This document shows, piece after piece, positions 58,333 through 64,000 of a stretch of DNA of 64,000 nt. The notes under the pieces were generated by a model. That model saw only the letters and a list, made by a program, of their open reading frames with translations. It had not been told where the DNA came from and did not search any database. Origin of the DNA: Mytilus californianus (taxonomy: Eukaryota > Mollusca > Bivalvia > Mytilida > Mytilidae); the NCBI RefSeq assembly GCF_021869535.1, contig NW_026262668.1, positions 25,983,732 through 26,047,731 of the forward strand. The letters run 5' to 3'. A program made the translations under genes and the position numbers. Position 1 is the first letter of the stretch. Each line of letters begins with the position of its first letter.

Positions 58333-58460
58333 TATCATATACCTGTACGATTCAATTATGCTACCTTCAGCTGTCCAATATTTTTAAGAAAGAGGAGGGT
58401 TATTTTAAAAAATATTGGACAGTTAAAGGTAATGGTTTCTTACAGGTAAATGATAGTCTA
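58333..58460. mobile_element. Fold-back element
   Basis: ACTATCATATACCTGTACGA and CTGTCCAATATTTTT on the left are mirrored by AAAAATATTGGACAG and TACAGGTAAATGATAGT on the right, around a 20-base loop with GAGGAGGG. MITE-like. Confidence 0.7.
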
Positions 58461-58869
58461 ATCACTGAAATAAAGAACGGTACAACAATAGAATGACGTC
58501 ACACCAATGTTTTAATTTTAAAAACATTTCTTTATGACCAACAAAAACCAAAATTGACAGACATGTTCCTTTGATCCCTTCTAAAGATGTATATATTTCA
58601 AAAGTTGTTCGCTATGCCAATATTCGCAGTGACGTTTACTTTTTCAATGAACGTGATTAATGTATTACTGTTGAAATACGGGATTAAGTTAACACAATTT
58701 GCATAAAACCGTTACTAAATTCATCCATAAGTACATACATTTGGAACGAAAGTTTGGTTGTCATTGTAAAAAACTTATTCCAAACGGAATATCACATCCC
58801 ATTATTTATATTATTTAAAGAGTTCGCATTGCGGAACAATATTACTGACCTTTTGAATAAAATAGAGAG

Positions 58870-60775
58870 TACCGTGAACAGTCTCCGGGATAAGTTTGCA
58901 ATTCCGCTGAGTGCAAAAGTTGTCATCTTAATTTTTGGAGGTAGGTGAAAATAAAAATGATAACTTAGTTGGTATTGGTTCCCTGATATTTGTCCTTAAA
59001 CAATTGGCTCTAGCACCACTGTTGAAAAAGTTATCCCCTTTTTTTACAAACCTCCTCAGAGGAAAAGTTGTTTTCCTCAAGGGAAATCAAATTTCCCTAA
59101 TGGAAAAAGATTTTTCATCAAGGGAAATGTTTTCTTCCTCAAAGGAAAAAGATTTCCCTTAGGAAATTTGCTGCATACATATTTCCTTTGAGGAAATTCT
59201 ACTTCCTGTGAGGAAATTTGCTGCATCAAATTTTCCTTTGAGGAAATTCTTTTTCCTATGCTGAAATTTTGTCAACTTCCATTTCCTTTGAGGAATTTTT
59301 GACAAAAATTTTTCCTTGAGGGAAAATTCAAGACAGTAAATTTCCTCTAAGGAAAAATTTGTTCTCCAAATTTCCTCTATGGAAATTTCTGTACATCAAA
59401 CTTCCCCATAGGAAATGTTTTCCCCTACTTTTCCTCTATGGAAATATCTTAACAATACAAACAGTTTGAATATAATTTTTGCTAGACTGAATAAATGATA
59501 CAAATGATATTTAAAACTTTAATAAATTTTTGACTGATAAGTATCATGACATGTATACAAAAACAATACAGTTTGACTGTTTAGGTCTAGGTATTGTACA
59601 TATTTTATATGACAAATTTTGATTCAGAAAATATTTTTTGTAGCAAAGTTTTTAGTTTTTTGCTTTCTTTGCTATTGTTTCATTGCAATACATTAATAAG
59701 CAACCAATTTGAATGTCATACCATTTGTGGTGTTCTTACATTGTAATAGTGTGTTCATATTTGCAGATTAAACAAAAAAAAACACTTTTCATGTTAATTT
59801 TAATTTTCTTCTGTTCCAGCTGCTGTGTACAGTTATTCAATCAAATATTAAGAGTTCAGTGCATAGATTATTCCATCCACTAAACATTTTCTTTCAATTC
59901 TTAGAGAAAACATTTTTGCAATTTGTTCTTCAAAGATCGTCCTCTGTATATTTGATATGAGGGAGCGATGTAAATGAGTGGATAAAGCAGGTGTTCCTTT
60001 CAACAACAAAATACTATTTTTTTCATCATTTCTCCCTTCTTTCAAGGAATATTTAATATGTTGTTGCATTTACACAATTGTGTTTTTGTCCAGCATCTAT
60101 GATAAAACTCCATTTTGTTTATAGCCATTATCATGTGATTATGCTGAAATTTCCTATTTCTTTTTGCAGGAAAGCACACATTCCATTTCACATTAATCCA
60201 ATTAGCGCACAATGTAGAAAAATATCAACTTTAAGTTTCCTCTTCAGTATTGACCTATTGATGCATTTGATGATCATGAAAACCAAGATGTCTGACCTAT
60301 AAATACACAAAATAAACAAATAAAATGTTATAAATGGAGAGAGAAATAGCAATAAAAAAGCTTATCTTGTGAGGTTTATGAACATTTTAAGAAACTTTCA
60401 TTTCTTACTTGTGAGATCTCTTATTTCCGTGCTTTTTGTCTATGGTTTTTATATTAGATGATTTTGTGCATGTTAGCGATCTTTTGAGTTATGGCAATTG
60501 CAACGGTTTTTTTACAGTTTGTTCTTATGTTGAGCTGTTAAACCACTATCCCAAGTTAGGGTAGGGTTGAGGGCTCACAAACTTGTTTTTTTTTATTATT
60601 AGTTGTTATTGGTTTTGAACTAGCTGTCAGTAACTGTGAGTACTAACAGATCTGTACTTTGTATCTTTTCTGTTATGGGGGATGTATAAATGTCCTGCCT
60701 TGTCCGGTCTGTGTTTTTTTGCAGGAAATCGGCACCAGCAAACGTGTTCAAATCATGCCACATCTTCTTATTTTT
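58870..60775 (-). mobile_element. Interspersed element R2, copy B (inverted)
   Basis: Reverse-complement match to 18520-20290, including the palindrome array, CAAGATGTCTGACCTATAAA and GTGAGTACTAACAGATCTGT. It has no intact ORF in common with copy A, so it is likely non-coding or long dead. Confidence 0.65.
59035..59450. repeat. Array of short TTTCCTNNNAGGAAA palindromes, copy B
   Basis: About fifteen palindromes such as TTTCCTTTGAGGAAATT and TTTCCTCTATGGAAATTT. Individual members differ from copy A, but the spacing pattern is kept. Confidence 0.85.
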
Positions 60776-61027
60776 ATATAACCCCCTCATATTCTTAATG
60801 TGTCTGTCCCAAGTTTGGAGCCTGCAGTTTACAGTTTGGTTAATCATATATAAAACATTATACGTTTTTCTGGATACTATTATCAAATTGAAAACAACAA
60901 CATTTATCAAAAAAAGAAGTGTAGATGAATGTGCACCTCAATCTAGACAAAATAAAGAAAAGGAACAGTGCCTACTACAATTTTATGAACAGAATTGCAC
61001 AGGGGGTATATCAAGAGCCCTTTACGT

Positions 61028-62235
61028 ACGTTGTGAGCCAAAATTTGTTCCTGTGAAAAAAAGTTCCAGTGGAACTTATATCACAGGAAATATGTTCTGG
61101 GAGAACTTTTTTCACAGGTAATTTCTATATAATTTGTTCCATCTCTATAAAATAAGTTCCACACTTTACCTGGTGAAATAAGTACCGGGTTGGTGAAATT
61201 TGTTCCTTACCAAGTGAAATAAGTTCTGGGTTTATGAGATTTGTTCCTTACTTGGTGAAATAAGTTCTGAGTTTGTGAGATTTGTTCCTCACCTGGTGAA
61301 ATAAGTTCCTTGTCTGTGAAATATGTTCCACTTGTTAAACAAGTTATCTTATATCAATGCATGTATATACTGAGCATTTGTCATCAGTGAGTTTAAAGTT
61401 ATCATTCAAGAGCATTATAAAAATAAGTATTATATTAATAATATAATAGATAAAAAGTGTAAATCATCCAGTTTGGATCCTATGGAGTATAGCAAATGTT
61501 TAATTATATACTCTGTAAAAAATATCTAAATTACACTTTTGAACCAGAAAAGATTAGATTAAGAAAAATCATTCAGAAAAAAAGTATAGTTTAAGAGGAA
61601 CATATGTACTTATTTGAAAAGGACAAAGTGACTTGATCATTTATAAATATGAAAAGACATGTAGAAAAAAAAGACACACTCTTTTGAAACTGTGCCATGT
61701 CCTAAGAACATGTATGACTAGAACACGGGGCCATGACAGTTAACAGGAACCAAGGAGGAATACCGCATAAAACATAAATACAAATTATGATACATTACCA
61801 TCGCTTTTATTTCTTATCTTCATCCTATAGTTACAGTCATGCCTTCAATTGCAAATGTATCCCATGCAAGTACACTCAGTACAGCATTTAGCTTGCATTA
61901 TAATTTAAGTGTAACAAGAAAATGTTTCGGTATGCAATAATGATTGAGCGGAACTTATTCATTAGTTTCTATGAAATATTTATATGTTCGTTTAAAACTA
62001 ATGTCGCAGGAACTTATTTAAAACTTTTTAATATTAATTGAAACAAAATTCATTGAGCTATGTTTTTTGTTCTGGAACTTATTTCACATTTGGCCAAAAA
62101 ATTAGTTCCGGAACAAATTTTACAGTGCTGGAACATATTTTCTGTGATATAAATTCCGGTGGAACATATTTCCTATGAAATTTGTTCCGGCGGAACAAAT
62201 GTCACGCCGGAACAAATTTTTTGTTACAACGTTCT
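61028..62235. mobile_element. Element with inverted arrays of GTTCC/GGAAC motifs
   Basis: The left 300 bp holds repeated AAATTTGTTCC and GGTGAAATAAGTTC motifs, including a tandem array of about 44-bp units (61170-61310). The right 150 bp (62080-62230) holds the complementary GGAACAAATTT motifs, and the outermost about 70 bp on each side are inverted matches (AAAATTTGTTCC ... GGAACAAATTTTTTG). The middle is A/T-rich and non-coding. It resembles the nested element at 11677-12769 in plan, though not in sequence. Confidence 0.65.
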
Positions 62236-62384
62236 CTATGATATAAATTTCAGACTAGAACGGACTTGTAACATTTGAGTTATAAATAACCTTTTAAGAC
62301 TTTTAGTGTTGTATTGTAATTGACATAATATTTTTTTATATTGTGCTTTATTGATTGAAATTTATTATTCATAATTTCTGTCGC

Positions 62385-62575
62385 TAAAATGGGCATTGAT
62401 AATTTCACTTTTCGCTAAAAGGAGGTTTAAAATCTTGTGCTAAAATGGGCATTGATTATTTAACTTTACGCTAAAATGGATTTAAAATCTTGAGCTAAAA
62501 TGGGTTATACTATGGTGCTAAAACGTCCGATTTTTCTCGCTAAAATGTCCGTCAATGCGCTAAAATGTCCCCCGC
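62385..62575. repeat. Degenerate array of CGCTAAAATG motifs
   Basis: GCTAAAATGGGCATTGAT and shorter variants (GCTAAAATGTCC, GCTAAAACGTCC) occur about nine times at spacings of 18-45 bp. Confidence 0.75.
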
Positions 62576-62919
62576 CGATATGATTTGCTTCAATTAAAAA
62601 ATTGGAATTAAGTGCCTGCTAAAATTCAGGGGCGTCGGAGCAAAACTGACTATCTCCTAGGCAATAAACTATAGAAAAGGAATTTTGTTTTTGCTTTTCT
62701 TTTTCAATGTTTTTCAGCTTTTTTTTTTGTTAGCTATTTCATTTATATCCACTGAACAAAGTCAATTTAAATTTTCCATATTTTTTTGTCTATTCTCTCT
62801 AATTAATTAACATTACAAAGATAAGACAAAGAGAAACTGATAATGCCAAGGCAAAAAACAAGATGCAGAAAAGAAAAGCAGAACACTTAATTAAAAAACT
62901 TAAGACTAAGCAACACCAA

Positions 62920-63010
62920 CACCACCAAAAAACTGGGGTTGAATTCATGTGCTCAGTGAGAGTTAGCAGATCCTGCTCAACTATATTTATGCTTTAAAAC
63001 CTAAACATCA
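62920..63010 (-). repeat. Diverged copy of the 56700-56950 repeat, inverted
   Basis: ACCACCAAAAAACTGGGGTT and GCAGATCCTGCTC are the complement of CCCCAGTTTTTGGTGG and GAGCAGGATCTGC at 56730-56790. Confidence 0.65.
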
Positions 63011-63484
63011 TAGAGAACTAAACGTTACATTTTTTTTTATACTTGATTAAAATCTTGTCATATATAGCATGGACACCTCTTATTTTTGAGGACCATATGT
63101 CTATTGTTTGAGCATATTAGTTTGTACATGCGTAAGATTGATTTGACCTTGAAATTAAAGAGGTATTGCCATATCTCTGAATTCATTGCACTATACAATG
63201 CAATAGGGCAGTTTGAAAAGGTATGTTAGTTGATATGAGTAATGTTAGATTCACAGCTCAATGTGTACATTTTGAGAATCTTACAAAACTGTAAATTCAG
63301 CCATTATTGCGAGTTTTTTTTTGTGTGAATGATGCGACTGTTAGTTGTATCGCATTCTTATATCTGATACATATATCTGTATGCAGATTTTCCTGAATTT
63401 ATAAATTATCTCGCATCTTTGTGCATTTTTTAAAATTGGCAATAATAATGCATGCAATAATGTCTGAAATTTACAGTATTCAGG

Positions 63485-63665
63485 CTTTTAAATTCTAAAA
63501 TTATAAATGTTAGGCTTCTTGTTGATTTATTTTACATTTGTCATTTCGAGGCCTTTTATCATGTTTACAGTTTTCTATATGGTATGGATTTTGCTCATTG
63601 TTGATGATTGTACGGTTAACTATAGCTAATTTGTACATCATTTGGTCTCTGGTGTGGATAGGCCT
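63485..63665 (-). repeat. Mussel interspersed repeat copy, inverted (18205 family)
   Basis: TTTTACATTTGTCATTTCGA, GGCCTTTTAT, GCTCATTGTTGATGATTGTA and CATTTGGTCTCTGGTGTGGA are the complement of the family consensus as seen at 18205-18400. Confidence 0.7.
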
Positions 63666-64000
63666 ACTGCAGATGGCCAAAACTGGAAGTTTGTCAAAAT
63701 TTGACGAATTATGAATATTTATCCAAAAATTTAAAGATAGATATTCATAACCATGATAACCAAAACCAAAATTATGTTGGATTTAAAGATGTTAATTGTC
63801 TGTTACATGTTATTTAATTTTGACTAGTGACGTCCTGGTGAACTGAGGCAATTTATAAATATAACCTCTCGACCTTAAGGGGTTACCTACTGGAGTCCTC
63901 ACCCTATTCATCTTTCCGACTTTCGGACCATTTGTTGATTTTTCATGAATATGTGCCATTCCAATATAAAATATGTATTAAAAAAAACTTTACACTAGAA

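Noticed and set aside
58754..59162. Two consecutive ORFs of 64 and 75 codons on +
   Set aside because: They fall across the edge and palindrome array of element R2 copy B and are not preserved in copy A.
16500..60775. One large inverted segmental duplication linking R1 and R2 pairs
   Set aside because: In a true inverted duplication the order of R1 and R2 would be reversed on the right side. It is R1 then R2 on both sides, each inverted, so independent insertions explain it better.

Overview
The window looks like AT-rich, repeat-dense nuclear DNA from a bivalve mollusc, most likely a marine mussel (Mytilus or a close relative). I infer this from many interspersed repeats that I recognise from memory as typical of mussel genomic sequence (for example the units at 3436-3870, 18210-18780, 24310-24435, 25650-26420, 32195-32460 and 56700-56950), from intron-containing genes with GT..AG junctions, and from the absence of any bacterial-type gene layout. 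I could not check this against a database.

Layout. 1-4400: a large fold-back element with an insertion in one arm, a second small hairpin element whose core resembles it, and a TIR element carrying a nested mussel repeat. 4361-6624: nothing recognised. 6625-14906: the main object of the window, an 8.3 kb DNA transposon with TIRs of about 0.53-0.55 kb. It carries two convergent decayed genes: on + a PIF1-like helicase running on into a C-terminal part with a PHD finger, and on - a P-element/THAP9-type RNase H-like transposase. A 1.1 kb non-autonomous element is nested in the transposase gene. Each TIR contains the same short first coding exon and splice donor, so both genes start from the same duplicated sequence. 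15-31.6 kb: stacked repeats, including two families (R1, R2) that recur inverted at 52-61 kb, a tandem duplication with a period near 1.94 kb, tandem arrays and a 611-bp TTAA-flanked element.

34.8-45 kb: the only part resembling host single-copy gene space. It holds a multi-exon gene for a small secreted cysteine-containing protein with all three visible introns in phase 1. It is followed by a recent 2.88 kb tandem duplication whose two units each hold a signal-peptide-like exon and a phase-1 terminal exon of unknown function.

45-64 kb: mostly repeats. A fold-back element lies at 48.7 kb and a TIR element at 51.1 kb. The 3' end of a Ty3/gypsy-type retrotransposon pol gene (integrase C-terminal domain) is at 54.6-55.5 kb. 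Inverted copies of R1 and R2, and an element built from GGAAC palindromes (61.0-62.2 kb), complete the region. No rRNA, tRNA or CRISPR features were found. All calls come from reading the sequence by eye, and repeat boundaries are approximate.
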